Below are positions 39,501-48,176 of a stretch of 64,000 nucleotides of DNA, piece by piece (position 1 is the first letter of the stretch; every line of letters starts with the position of its first letter). The translations under genes were made by a program, and so were the position numbers. Source of the DNA: Owenia fusiformis (taxonomy: Eukaryota; Annelida; Polychaeta; Sabellida; Oweniidae); the NCBI GenBank assembly GCA_903813345.2, contig CAIIXF020000006.1, positions 35,440,436 to 35,504,435 on the forward strand, read 5' to 3'. A model generated the notes under the pieces. It was not told where the DNA came from, ran no database searches, and was given only the letters and a program-made list of their open reading frames with translations.

Positions 39501-42500
39501 ACTTTCCCAGTTGGGTGTACTTGACGGTTGTGAGTTTAAATCCACAGTTGATTGACCAGTATAGCTGCTTTCAGTATTGTTCCCTGAATCAACCGAGTTG
39601 AAATGTTCATTGAAGCGAGTAATCCTATTAATATTACGCCTTGCCTTGCTGTTCATGTGTTTGACCTCTGGTGTACTTGAAGTGTCATGGCTTGAAAATT
39701 TTAAATTTTAGGATGTTCTTTTTATTCCATAGTTCAAGTCATCATCAGAATCGTCGGTAATTAAGTGATTTAATTCGAATTTTCCAAACGATCCGGCAAT
39801 GTTGACTTAGCCTCGTTTTGAGTCTGAAGTAGCAAAAATCCATAAACCATCGCATACGGCGCCGTATGTCATGGCTAAAAAACCGTATGCTATGGTTAAA
39901 TGAAAATTTGTCAAAAATATCATATTTTACCACTGATTACAAAAATACTGTTTTTATTTTTTTCATATGTTATCCTATGAATATCATGCTAACTATGGAA
40001 TAAAAGCTAATATCTTATAGGAAAGGACCTGGCGTTTTCAATATGTCCACTCATTTCAAAATGGCTGCCATTTTAGTCATATAAATGTAAAATGTTCCAA
40101 AAGGAGACAGTACTACTCTACTACTTTCTGTTTTTCTATCATGCTATGTTCAAAATGACTTGGAATTTGATAAAATATGTTTTGTTAGGTGGGATTTGCT
40201 ACTCAGTGGAGTTCCTGTTTTCTACATTTAAACCTGAATTACACCTGCCAATGTAAAAATATCAAATTGCTCCCTCAAACTGACACAAAATATGTCTGAA
40301 GAAATGAAATATTGAGATATTTTTACTCAGATCTGCTGAAAAATTGGGAGCTCACTGTTGCATTATATTTTCTCTTGCGTTTATCGAAATGAAATAACAC
40401 AAGCGGCCATTTAATATAATGTTTTTATATACATTGATCAAATCTGATTAACCTTTTGAATACCAGGCTCTAAAATCGATTGAAACCAGAGATTTTTTCA
40501 TTTTTGCCACCTTTTTTATTTACAAAATTAGACGACAGAGATCATTTCTACACATTTTAAAACAATTTTTGTGTAAATTGGATGAAAATTGTTCAAATAA
40601 GAGCAATTTTAGTGAAAAATTTTGTGACGGATTTTCTCGTCACTCTGGGTTTCAAGGTCATTTCTGAGGTGATGAGAAATCTTGTCACTCCAGGCAGTCA
40701 AGAGGTTAACTTGTCAAAATTTAACATGCATGAGAATAATATGCAGATACATGTACAAAGTGACACAAAACAATGTCCTAAGATAAAATATCAAATGATT
40801 CCTAAGATATAAAGGTTATGTACAAAGTCTGTGTAAAGTTTATAGAAACTTTATGGACACTCTGTACATAATATCAACTCCAGTTTTCTTTTGGATGACA
40901 AGCTATTTATGACAAAATAACACTTGCAGAGGATAAACATAAAATTTTGACTGAAAAATTGCTAAACATAAAAGTTAGTAATCTTGTTAATATCTAATGT
41001 GCCAAGTTTTTTGTGTCGTTCTATATTTTGAATTTATGAACTATATATACAGGTTTACATATATTTGTGTGATCTTATATGTTTTATCAAATTACTAACT
41101 TATTAGTTTAAGCATATAAATGAGATATAGGGCAGGCCTGTAGCAAGGATTTGTCAAGGGGGTTCATTTTAAAAATTGACAAAATTGCCCCAAAAATGGC
41201 CAAAATCACTTGAAAAGTGATCAAAATGGTGAAAAACTGCACAAGTTTGAAAGAATATTTGGCCAAGGGGGGGGTCTCTTTAAACCTCCTGACCCCCCCC
41301 CCCCTCCCTCCTGCTACGGGCCTGCAGGGTAATCAACAAGCACCGTCGGTTTCATAGCAACATGCTCACCTTAAATAGTCATGCATATGTTTATATGTTT
41401 AATTATTGTTTCGATCAAAAATAATTAAAACTTCGGATTGTGCCATTTTAAACATGACATTCAGCATGACATTTTAATTTTAGGTCACTCTGTACATGTT
41501 TAATATGAACTCACCTGGCCCGTAGCCAGGATTTGCCAAGGGGAGGTTCAGTTTTCAAAAATTTCCAGGGGGGTTCATATTTGATAATTTTGGCCCAAAT
41601 ATGGCTAAAATCACTTGAGAAGTGCTCAAAATGGTGAAAAACTGCATGATTTTGAAAGAATTTTTGGCCAGGGGGGGGGGAACCTGAACCCTGTGAACCC
41701 CCCTGGCTATGGGCCTGCTCACAACTGTCAATCTTTAATTTCATAGGTGTAGATTACTATTCAAGATGGTGTTTATGCAGACTTGCATGGGCAGCTATCA
41801 CCCAAAACCTTGGGATAGCCTAGAACATTAGATACATGTCGGGTAACTTTCTATTACTTCAATCTGGTTTGATGGTGGCCTGTAGAAGACAGCATATTGT
41901 ACTGTGTTTATGTCCAGGACAGGGTCTTTGTTTTGCAAAAGGACATTTATATCATAGCTTGTATCCGACATATTTAGGTATCTCCATTTACGGCTTGGTC
42001 CAGTTAAACTTTCAATGTTCGTATTTCTAATCGTAATGTAGTAATGTATAATAGGATTCTTGTAAAATTCCTTTGTGTCTGCAACTATCAATTGATAGAA
42101 AATGTTTATTTCATTGTTGCAGTCATCACAAAGTTTGTTGAATTCTTTCAGAATATTATACATTTTCACGTTATGACAAGTCATTGTCACGTTATGACAA
42201 GTCATTGTCACGTTGATGAAGTCATCTGGTGATTTCACGACATCCAAACCAGATATATGCAATGTGTCATTCCTGGGGATTAAATAAGTCGTACTGGTCC
42301 AATCTGCAATCGTTCTATTGTCATTAGTCATTTTATTACCATAATTAAACGCTCCTTTCTTGACAAAGTACAGCTCAAGTTTGTCCAAGTGTCCTATGAC
42401 TTCTTTAGGGTAATCAATAGCAAGAAGGGACAGTACTGTCACAGTGATAAGTCCAATATATGCAACAATGTATATGGCATATGTAACACCATTACATCTT

Positions 42501-45500
42501 TTGCTCGACTTGTTTTCATCACTATTATACAATATATACCCAATTATCAATACTTTAAATGTGTTGGTTGATAATGCAATGAACAATGATATGTAAAAAG
42601 GGCTATGAACTTTATATATTAAATCAGCACATATCATATAAGAATAGCGTATAATTCCAAGGCTTAATAAACATGGAATGTTTAACAAGCAAAAAACAAC
42701 AAGCCAAAAGTCACCACAACACTTGTAAAAAAGTGCTTTAAAAGATATATTAATAAAAATAGCAAATAGAACAATAGGTGTGATAATCCATGCATTAAAA
42801 TCAATACCACTGCAAGAATTTGTTCTAGATATTACGTCTTTTGCAGGAATGAAAGAAAAATTATCACCATATAAGAAAACTGCAATGTCTAGTAATGATA
42901 GTATGATCGTAAATCCCTTTAACAGCCGTATTATTTTAGATTTTGCCATTTCAATGCTGAACTTTCTATATAAACTCAGTTATTGTATTTTAATTAACCT
43001 TTACCATGCTGCCTTATTTCAGCAAATATATCCCACGCAACTGGCTTATTTTTCAAAGAGTGCAAAAAATGATATAATAATTAATATCTCAATAACTACT
43101 GAATGAATCTGGATAAAATTTTCACAAAGGGAAGATACAGTGGCCTGGCTCATGAAAAAAATGTTCTCATGAATTTTTTCGTACATTAACACGACTGGGC
43201 ATAAATATACCATGAATACTCCTCCGGAATCCGCCGCTCCGCCTCTTCGTCTGGTCAGAATCCAAATCTGAATTTGCAGCGATCGAATGTTCAATTTTTC
43301 AATTCAGAAAATATTCTAGTTTCTATTTTCGATGACCGTTATCGGCTTCCAAGAGCCTAAAGAGCTCGAAATCGTAATTCATTTCCTCCACATTTTCGTT
43401 GTGATCGTATTTGTCCACCATTTTGTACGATTCGTTCACTAAAAACGACTAAAACACTGTTTAAATTGTTGAATTGAGAATTATTTTTCGAAATATCGCC
43501 ATTCTAGGTCAACAGGAAGTCATGTTAGGCACTGAATAAATCGGGCAATCTAATTGGACAATACGAATGGCGCGAAAAAGTAAAGTTTTTAAAAGTTTGA
43601 AATCGGGCGTACGGGTCCGCCGGCAGTTGTGAGAGACATTTTTTAATCAATATAATGTTGCGTAATATACAGCCTTTGTTTTTGATTCTCACAGATACAT
43701 GTAGACTGTACACATTTTCTATAAATGGTTCGATTCCAACTTCACCAGCAAAATATTCCTTATCGTTAATGCAATTCACCATGCAGTGACATACACAATC
43801 CTTCTAGTGTTGCTGTTTGATATCTAAATTCATATGTTCTGTTCTAATTCTTCAATCTTGTATGTATAATATATATATCTTATGAGTTTGTTGCTTTTCT
43901 CTTCCTTAATACAAGCGTGATCTTCCAAGCTTTCGTGTATGGTAAACGAGTTTATTCTTGAGCTTGAAATGTGCCAGCGTCACGTAATTGTCTTCTTTAT
44001 TTCGAAAAAAAACTTGAATTACTGTGATATACAGAGGATAAACATTATCATTTACAAGGTCGTTCAACAACATTTTAACCAATCAAAATGGAGAAGATAC
44101 AACCAGGATGTAAACAACTGGCATATTTTGAATTTGAAGATGTTCACAGGTCAGGTGAAATAAATAGGCAGATGAACCGTTTCCCATAAAGCCCCTCTTA
44201 TCATTCTTTTATGTTAAGATATTTAAAGCAGTTTATTATATCAATGTTATCCTTTCATTTTTTGTGAATGATTTTGATCTGATGTTTAATGTTGGGTTAC
44301 AGATATTACTTTTGCAAGTTAAGTTTAAAATAACATTGCTCCATGAAGGTAAAACAAGGGAATCCCAATTTGAAGCAAGGTTTAGATATACCATCGGAAA
44401 GCTGGATAGTACTAGGTCATCTTTTTAAATCTTGTCAGTTTTTCAGAGCTTTAAAGGTTAGGAAGTTACCTAATCAAACATTTTATCAAAACGGGTAATT
44501 ATAATTCATTTTGGTGAAATCTGAAAGTACAAGTGCTAAAGGGAAAGGGCTTAAAGTTATAATGGAACCAAGCGAGAAAAAGCAAATTTTTATATACCAA
44601 TCAGCAGAAAAACATACCATATATGTATCGCAAAACCCATGATCTAACATGAAAAGAAATGATGTCTTAAATACCCCTTTCCCCCACCATACAAGAACCA
44701 ATATATCACAATCCAAGACCCGTACACCAAGAGACATTTCATTCATACTGAAGTCATTGTAAAATATGTTGAAGAAAAAATTAGAAGTTGATAGCTAGCC
44801 GATACTTGTAACATTGAAAAAGATAGTTGTAGATACTAGAACTCGTACAAAATAGAGCATTCAGTCTCAAATGATGCGGGATATGATAGAGCAAACTTAA
44901 GGATCAAAAGAATTACCCTTTTTGGTAATTTGTCATTCATGAAAATCAGGTTTTCAGCTCTAATTCCACAAGTATTCCATCAATTTGCTTCAAATGTACA
45001 GGTACCTTAATTTGTAGATCATCAATAATATCTACAAGGCTCTACAAGTTTCGGCAAAATATGTCCTGAAAACTAGTAACACAATTGTGGGATGTAGGGA
45101 ATGCCCTTGTCCGTCTGAGCATACTTTGGTCCATCCATCCATCCATCTTACCAATAAGTCAAGTACATTCAGATCAATATTGTTTATATCTTGTAAATAT
45201 ATATACGGATACATGGATACGCTTCTAAGAGATCTATTCAAAAAGGTGCATTGCCACCAATGTGAAAAAGTCAAATGTTTTTGCTATAAATCAGGAAACA
45301 ATGGTCTACATACATGACCTGTAATAAATACTTATAAATGTTATAAGGGATGTCAAAAAGTGGTGACATATTGTTATGGTATTCGGTTTTTTTTTGTGAC
45401 AGCGGTTGGTGGTTGGTGATCAGCGGGTGGTGGTTGGCATCGGTAACAATTTTTTAAAGCTTCTAATAAATTAACAAATACTGTTTAGACTGACTTTTTC

Positions 45501-46682
45501 AAAATCATCTACAAGTTTTCAGACGTTCAAATCTGACTTTTTATTTAAGATTTGACCATCAGTGACCTTTTCAAGGTAAAAAAGGTAAAAAGGTATTTTT
45601 CAACTTGCTTCAGATTGACCGATTTTTTTAAAATCTTCTACAAGTTATCAGACATTCAAATCTGACTTTAGATTTGAGATTTGACCTTCATTGACCTTCT
45701 TAAGGCTAAAAAGGTCAAAAAGGTATTTTTCAACTCGTTTCAAATTGACCAATTTTTTAAAAATCATGTAGAGGTTCTCAAAAGTTCAAATCTATGAAAA
45801 GGTATTTTTCAACTTGCTTCAATTTGACCAATTTTTTTCAAAATCATCTACAAGTTCTCAGAAGTTAAATCTGACATTAGATTTGAGATATCATCTTCAA
45901 TGACATTCTCATCTTCTACAAGTTCTCGGGAATTCAAATCTGACTTAAAATTAAAGTAACAATGTTGTAGGCAACTATAGGTGGTGACATTTTGTTATGT
46001 TAATGCCTTGTTACTTCTGATGTCAATTTAGCTAGTGAGTGGCTATTTTGAAAAATGGTGGTCATTTTTATTATGTGTGTTATTTTACCCATAGTGGAGG
46101 GATTTTTAAAAATGGCAGCCCTGGCTGTTTGATGGGATTTGCGGCATCTGTTACAAATGGCAGGTGGTGACATTTTGCATATTAATGCCTTGTTTAAAAT
46201 TTGTATTTCAAGATCATAAGGCATTATTGATCAATACATACATAGCATGTCTCTGTTCAGTACACATTCTAAGATATTTGTGCAGCTCCTTAATTTCCAA
46301 ACAGTTATATATATAGTTAATGAAGTTGTCATTTTGGTGTAGGTATATATTTGCATGTATACATAACTTTATATGCAACCAAACATGTCATAAATTCACA
46401 GTGTTTTTTCTCTCTCTCCAGGTGATCGCAGCTGAGGGAGAACACAAGGCCGCCCGTGCTCTGAAAGAAGCTGCGGAAGTGATTGTCCAATCACCAGCAG
46501 CCATTCAGCTCCGTTATCTCCAGACCCTTAATACAATATCTGCAGAGAAAAACTCCACGATCATATTCCCATTGCCCATTGATTTTATATCCCAATTTTA
46601 TAACAATTCACAAGCCCCAGCTCCACCACGCCCGACAAAAGCCCCTCTGTCGCAGCCAGTCATTGAACTGAACGAATCCTGA
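21439..46682 (+). CDS. STOM-like: Stomatin (band 7/SPFH membrane scaffold), 5' incomplete; seven constitutive-type exons plus an alternative exon
   Basis: Stomatins are monotopic, cholesterol-binding, oligomeric proteins of the inner plasma membrane that tune ion channels and transporters. Exons read: 21439-21545, 21814-21886, 22519-22601, 29539-29742, one of 31651-31706 or 32802-32857, 36989-37067, 46422-46682. Every junction has GT-AG ends and the phases join without error to about 286 codons. In order they encode the hydrophobic hairpin with the kink proline ([12 protein letters not shown]), the family signature [14 protein letters not shown], the conserved Cys of VLPC (palmitoylated in mammalian stomatin), the SPFH core (NVLGTKNL), the WGI.VERVEIKDVRLP segment, the coiled coil [15 protein letters not shown], and the oligomerisation tail with LRYLQTL and [14 protein letters not shown] short Pro-rich end ([12 protein letters not shown]) follows. 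The first exon here starts two bases into a codon, so an upstream ATG exon ending in phase 1 is missing; none is convincing between 19925 and 21438. AATAAA at 46840-46845 is a plausible poly(A) signal. The gene spans at least 25 kb. Confidence 0.95.
21814..21886 (+). CDS. Stomatin exon: [14 protein letters not shown] signature
   Basis: The acceptor is tttatgcag and the donor is gtaggt. The 73 nt begin in phase 0 and end in phase 1. It encodes the start of the SPFH domain through GGAKGPG. Confidence 0.93.
22108..22260. repeat. (CAGTA)n microsatellite in a stomatin intron
   Basis: About 25 units of tacag/cagta, with drift to cagtg near the right end. ORFs on both strands are products of the repeat. 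Confidence 0.95.
22519..22601 (+). CDS. Stomatin exon: SPFH domain, VLPC segment
   Basis: The acceptor is tgtttcag and the donor is gtgagg. The 83 nt complete the preceding glycine codon and end in phase 0. It contains the conserved cysteine after FFVLP and the [15 protein letters not shown] strand. Confidence 0.93.
23276..23487. mobile_element. CACCCACTTGAG MITE, complete copy
   Basis: Inverted ends AGTGATCTCCCCAG and CTGGGGAGATCACT are exact over 14 bp. The interior has three to four copies of a sub-repeat of the form ttgcacccacctgaaaat. Related copies: 4420-4601 and 13540-14120. Confidence 0.88.
23843..24090. repeat. Tandem duplication of about 130 bp
   Basis: agaggtaacctagaaattgg with its following 100-odd bases (ttttcaaaatgactggtgg, gtgagtggtg) occurs twice in succession in a stomatin intron. 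Confidence 0.85.
24535..24660. repeat. GGTGGTGACAT dispersed element
   Basis: Begins accacttctggcggtgacatattgttat and ends ctaatggcaggtggtcac. Other copies: 4130-4262, 20475-20625, 37120-37170 (start only), 45353-46010, 46130-46195 and 54178-54265 (inverted). Confidence 0.7.
24732..25077 (+). mobile_element. TACCCT-ended element, copy 2, with CRE and TATA motifs
   Basis: 346 bp from taccctgcgtgcagagtcta to atgcaaagggta. It carries a perfect TGACGTCA at 24926-24933 and TATATA at 24947-24952, then a conserved gaagacgaagctctctttta block. The same order occurs at 62081-62821. Confidence 0.82.
25563..25905. repeat. Minisatellite of a 28-30 bp unit (TTTGCACCCTCTTGAGATTT)
   Basis: About twelve units of gctttgcaccctcttgagattttgaaaata. 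The unit is the same sub-repeat found three or four times inside the CACCCACTTGAG MITEs, so the array looks like an expansion of that element's interior. Confidence 0.9.
26895..27120. repeat. AAGTGGAACACC repeat cluster
   Basis: Tandem gtaagtggaacaccttt units with an inverted ttccactta block at the right side. It belongs to the TACAGTA-ended family of 964-1142, but the left terminus is not visible. Confidence 0.7.
28330..28829. mobile_element. 500-bp TIR element carrying a tRNA-like sequence
   Basis: 31-bp perfect inverted ends (28330-28360 and 28799-28829, beginning CTTAAACCTGCACATCGCTC). Between them lie a tRNA-like region with A and B boxes (28612-28681) and a T16 tract. No ORF belongs to it. 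The target duplication is unclear. Confidence 0.85.
28612..28681 (+). tRNA. tRNA-like sequence / tRNA pseudogene, anticodon position reads AGC
   Basis: The A-box-like ggtgtagcggtagaattctc and B box gttcaaatcc are spaced as in tRNA-Gly/Ala-type genes. The T run from 28682 would serve as a pol III terminator. By alignment to tRNA-Gly spacing the loop is TTAGCGC, giving AGC (Ala). Acceptor and T stems have several mismatches, so this is probably a degenerate gene or a tRNA-derived module and not a working tRNA. Confidence 0.45.
28938..29448. mobile_element. TA-flanked MITE with CTCTATTAAACGCAC ends
   Basis: The left end taccatattatctctattaa and the right end ttaatagagaaaatacggta are inverted, with a second inner gtgtgcgt motif on the right. 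It ends 90 bp before a stomatin exon (29539). Confidence 0.82.
29539..29742 (+). CDS. Stomatin exon: SPFH core
   Basis: The acceptor is gtttctag and the donor is gttggt. It has 68 codons, phase 0-0. It encodes [17 protein letters not shown], then [17 protein letters not shown] and [10 protein letters not shown], the most conserved part of the family. Confidence 0.95.
31651..31706 (+). CDS. Stomatin alternative exon, copy a (WGIKVERVE)
   Basis: The 56-nt exon has acceptor tattttatag and donor gtgagt. It encodes [18 protein letters not shown] plus the first two bases of an Ile codon. Length and phase equal those of 32802-32857, and it aligns to the same family position (STLD.AT..WGI.VERVEI). 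Because 56 is not a multiple of three, including both copies or neither shifts the frame. Use of one or the other is therefore expected. The encoded peptide is conserved at the WGIKVERVE motif, so it is probably functional and not a relic. Confidence 0.8.
32091..32260. mobile_element. 170-bp MITE with GGGCCCGTTTCA ends
   Basis: gggcccagtttcataaa at the left and tttgtgaaacgggccc at the right form inverted ends of about 17 bp. It sits in the intron between the two alternative stomatin exons. Confidence 0.82.
32802..32857 (+). CDS. Stomatin alternative exon, copy b (WGIRVERVE)
   Basis: The 56-nt exon has acceptor ctgtcgtttag and donor gtaagt. It encodes [18 protein letters not shown] plus two bases. 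Its STLD start is closer to the family consensus than copy a, and it has the stronger donor. It is the default partner for exons 29539-29742 and 36989-37067. Confidence 0.88.
33286..36030. repeat. 62-bp minisatellite, about 44 units, with higher-order structure
   Basis: Consensus unit: gaatactgatatccacactc, then tacactcccctccccaagta, then gattcactttgctcttataa plus gg. Three unit types differ in a 12-bp core: CTCTTATAAGGG, CTCTTAAAAGAG and CTCCTATATGAG. A nine-unit block (558 bp) recurs starting at about 34340 and 34898. It lies in a stomatin intron; no ORF. Confidence 0.97.
36989..37067 (+). CDS. Stomatin exon: coiled-coil start
   Basis: The acceptor is gcattacag and the donor is gtagga. The first base completes the Ile codon of the alternative exon. 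The remaining 26 codons read [16 protein letters not shown] and then the alanine/glutamate-rich helix, ending in phase 0. Confidence 0.93.
37879..38010. repeat. Inverted repeat with GAGCGAGCGTAGCGAG centre
   Basis: tatgatttatgagtgatatg, then ttatccacgaatgg and gatatctgcac at the left are repeated inverted at the right (gtgcagatatc, atgagtggatt, atcatatcacaagtaaatcat). The centre is gagcgagcgtagcgagaga. The retrocopy 38006-39723 is inserted at its right edge. Confidence 0.85.
38100..38595. repeat. Direct duplication in the retrocopy 3' UTR
   Basis: About 170 nt beginning gggtgcaagtatctcaaaac and ending near ttggcggtcataaatgcctc occur twice, about 318 bp apart. The copies are nearly identical, which indicates a recent duplication before or after retroposition. 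Confidence 0.9.
38847..39656 (-). CDS. Intact 269-codon ORF of an intronless retrocopy, function unknown
   Basis: ATG at 39656, TGA at 38847-38849, with an in-frame TAA upstream near 39705, so the ORF looks complete. The protein is polar and probably disordered for about 200 residues, with many Ser/Thr-Gln pairs (STQNE, PSQTVN, ETQRTL, IQTQ). It ends in a helix-prone segment ([20 protein letters not shown] then [10 protein letters not shown]). I do not recognise the family. It lies antisense in the last stomatin intron. The poly(A) tract, AATAAA and direct repeats around it indicate LINE-type retroposition of a spliced mRNA (see the element 38006-39723). With no frameshift over 810 nt it is recent, selected or both. 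Confidence 0.6.
   Translation of the reverse strand: MNSKARRNINRITRFNEHFNSVDSGNNTESSYTGQSTVDLNSQPSSTPNWESRSTQNESFCNQDIEGPSQTVNQGLGNKSKQSSEMNTVKCQDVQLKFPDDPLSQAETLPAPNTCPAEYDQIHKNEPSNLSPMNESLQEQEHLRNKHYNHEPKIGKTPRINSNISVQRNKEVQCCPTMKCVETQRTLLTKTKATDTFQLAKCSQRNIQTQVMKDDLETEEDTSTKDFNEMCKAAAERSLTKFDNMIKLQLNPDNIIQNFLKRLKVKNIL
41133..41328. mobile_element. GTAGCCAG-family MITE
   Basis: gcaggcctgtagcaaggatt at the left and gctacgggcctgcagg at the right are inverted. The interior has cacttgaaaagtgatcaaaa and a C-rich run. Other copies are at 465-650, 2069-2252, 5035-5190, 41515-41720, 47991-48176 and 60750-60981. Confidence 0.85.
41515..41720. mobile_element. GTAGCCAG-family MITE, close to the five-TM gene 3' end
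   Basis: tggcccgtagccaggatttg at the left and ctggctatgggcctgc at the right. It is about 110 bp downstream of the five-TM ORF stop. Confidence 0.87.
41828..42949 (-). CDS. Single-exon five-pass membrane protein, unknown family
   Basis: A 373-codon ORF on the strand opposite to stomatin, inside its last intron. Predicted membrane segments lie near residues 9-28, 54-74, 81-100, 117-141 and 155-178. A luminal or extracellular tail of about 190 residues follows, with several N-glycosylation sequons (DNRT, RNDT, NVTM twice, NMSD). A 7-residue tandem repeat (NVTMTCH) reflects a 21-bp DNA duplication near 42169-42213. I do not recognise the family. The length, hydrophobic periodicity and sequon bias toward the tail argue for a real protein. 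The ATG is the first in frame and follows MITE-derived DNA (42994 on) by 45 bp, so the promoter may be element-derived. A retrogene origin is possible, but no poly(A) tract or target duplication is visible. Confidence 0.6.
   Translation of the reverse strand: MAKSKIIRLLKGFTIILSLLDIAVFLYGDNFSFIPAKDVISRTNSCSGIDFNAWIITPIVLFAIFINISFKALFYKCCGDFWLVVFCLLNIPCLLSLGIIRYSYMICADLIYKVHSPFYISLFIALSTNTFKVLIIGYILYNSDENKSSKRCNGVTYAIYIVAYIGLITVTVLSLLAIDYPKEVIGHLDKLELYFVKKGAFNYGNKMTNDNRTIADWTSTTYLIPRNDTLHISGLDVVKSPDDFINVTMTCHNVTMTCHNVKMYNILKEFNKLCDDCNNEINIFYQLIVADTKEFYKNPIIHYYITIRNTNIESLTGPSRKWRYLNMSDTSYDINVLLQNKDPVLDINTVQYAVFYRPPSNQIEVIESYPTCI
42994..43642. mobile_element. piggyBac-like MITE, second copy, right end missing
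   Basis: Starts TTAACCTTTACCATGCTGCC and follows the 15381 copy closely to gagagacatt, where it lacks the last 40-odd bases with the right terminal repeat. A TTAA stands at the break (43643-43646). It lies 45 bp upstream of the start of the five-TM gene. Confidence 0.8.
45353..46195. repeat. Composite GGTGGTGACAT element with internal tandem units
   Basis: Bounded by aaagtggtgacatattgtta (45357) and caggtggtgacattttgcat (46160). Between 45480 and 45950 four units of 80-128 bp (aaaatcatctacaagttctc, gatttgaccttcattgacctt) are in tandem. It ends about 225 bp before the last stomatin exon. Confidence 0.75.
46422..46682 (+). CDS. Stomatin terminal exon: oligomerisation helix and C-terminus
   Basis: It is preceded by a long pyrimidine tract (tctctctccag). 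It has 86 codons then TGA. It contains the helix [17 protein letters not shown], the [13 protein letters not shown] motif and [13 protein letters not shown], followed by a lineage-specific Pro/Asn-rich tail. Confidence 0.95.
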   Translation: MIAAEGEHKAARALKEAAEVIVQSPAAIQLRYLQTLNTISAEKNSTIIFPLPIDFISQFYNNSQAPAPPRPTKAPLSQPVIELNES

Positions 46683-46839
46683 ATTGTTGAATCAGATTCA
46701 AACATTTAGGCACAATTCGTGGAACAGATCATTGGATTGTGAAGCATGAGTGATAGACTGTTTGATTTAGACTGTTTCCTTGGAAACTACAACTCAGATT
46801 TTGGCACAACGGCTACTTTTGAGAGTTCAACTCATTGTG

Positions 46840-46845
46840 AATAAA
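46840..46845 (+). promoter_or_regulatory. Candidate poly(A) signal of stomatin
   Basis: AATAAA lies 158 bp after the stomatin stop. It is the first canonical hexamer downstream. Other A/T-rich hexamers occur further on, so longer 3' ends are possible. Confidence 0.45.
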
Positions 46846-47008
46846 GGCTTTGTGTCAATCTTGTTCCCGATGTTATTGTTAAAACATGTTAACTAATGCA
46901 TGTTGTAAAATAATTGGAGAATTCAAATGAATGATGTACTTTAAGGATGAGTTATCTAGTCAAAAAACATTATTAGAGATATATGCATGGTGTCAGCGTA
47001 AAGCAAAT

Positions 47009-47527
47009 TACAGTGAAACCTGTTGGAACACCTTTAGAAGCGGAACACCTCTTAAGGTTCTCACCAGGAAATTTTTAGATTTTTCGCGATATTTAGACTT
47101 CTCCTCCCCGTGTGAGATCAGAGATATCCTATTAGTATACTTTTCAGAATACTACTTAAGATTATTCCCTATTTTAATCACAATATATAAAAGGTCTCTG
47201 ACTTCTTATTCCTTGTTTGTATCCAGTTTTATGTATTTTCTCGAGAGTTTTACCACAAATAATGTGACAAAAATGTAAAATTAGGAAGAAACACTTTAGA
47301 CTCTGGAAAAGCCATTAGACTCTTGAGCAAGAGGGTCTAAAGACATTAGACTCCAGAGAATTTCTGGAGTTTAAAACCAGAGAACCCTGCCTCTGTAAGT
47401 GGAACAATTTTCATAGTCCCAACACCAACAGATTTATGTTAAGTAAAACACTATAGGTGGAGCACCTCCCAAGTGGAATACTTTAAGAGGAACCAAATGT
47501 GTTCCACTTTGACAGGTTTAACTGTAT
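47009..47527. mobile_element. TACAGTGAAACCTGTTGGAA element
   Basis: The left end tacagtgaaacctgttgg and the right end gacaggtttaactgta are inverted. gaacacct/gtgttccac motifs link it to 964-1142. Confidence 0.8.
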
Positions 47528-47990
47528 AAGTTCTCTTAAGATCAATTATTCCTGAACCTGATGTTAACTTCAAATTCAATCTAACATCTAAGAAATCTCT
47601 AAAATACAGTCCTGCCCTCTTTTTACTGACCCAAGAGTTATATTTGTTTGATTCATGATGCCATAGGTTGTTGATGACAATGGTCCAAAACAGAAATAGG
47701 ATAAACTTCCTAGAATTTGTTTTGCAAACATTGTTACATCATGAACCTTGCCAATGAAAACTGGTTGCTTTGCAGGCCTCATAGACTTCAACTAACACGA
47801 TCATCAGTTCGACCTTGCGAACAATGTTCCTTCCACCTGGACCAGGGTTTTCTCAACATGAATATCGATACTTTAGTCGTGAACCACCAATTCAGTTCTG
47901 ACTTCCCGAACCACAGTTCTCACAACACAAATATTGAATATCGTTCTAGAGTGAGGAAAAAGTGGTTTGCGACTAAAGAATCGATATTTG

Positions 47991-48176
47991 CAGGCCCGTA
48001 GCCAGAGGGGGAGCTGGGGGAGCGGAAGCTCCCCCCCCCTGGCCAGAAATTATTTCAAAACCATGCAGTTTTGCACCATTATGAGAATTTTTCGCATGAT
48101 TTTTATCCAAAATTGTGAAAAAGCTCCCCCCCCCTGGAAAAAAGCTCCCCCTCCTGGTAAAAGCTTGCTACGGGCA
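47991..48176. mobile_element. GTAGCCAG-family MITE inside a larger inverted repeat
   Basis: caggcccgtagccag to gcttgctacgggc, flanked by atttgc on both sides (a likely target duplication). The flanks themselves pair: ttctgacttcccgaaccaca (47895) against the reverse of tgtggtttgggaagtcagaa-like sequence at 48190-48215. Confidence 0.8.

Larger units (their letters stand above)
38006..39723 (-). mobile_element. Processed retrocopy with poly(A) and 15-bp target-site duplication
   Basis: TAGGATGTTCTTTTT stands at 38006-38020 and again at 39709-39723. Between them on the minus strand are about 50 nt of 5' leader, the 269-codon ORF, about 0.8 kb of 3' UTR, an AATAAA (plus-strand 38041-38046), and a poly(A) read as a run of T at 38016-38037. 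The AATAAA lies just before the tail, as in a processed mRNA. The boundary between duplication and poly(T) is ambiguous by a few bases. The 3' UTR contains a direct duplication (about 38100-38270 and 38418-38595). Confidence 0.75.

Noticed and set aside
46931-47278. 115-codon plus-strand ORF after stomatin
   Set aside because: Spans the left end of the 47009-47527 TIR element and has no recognisable protein features.
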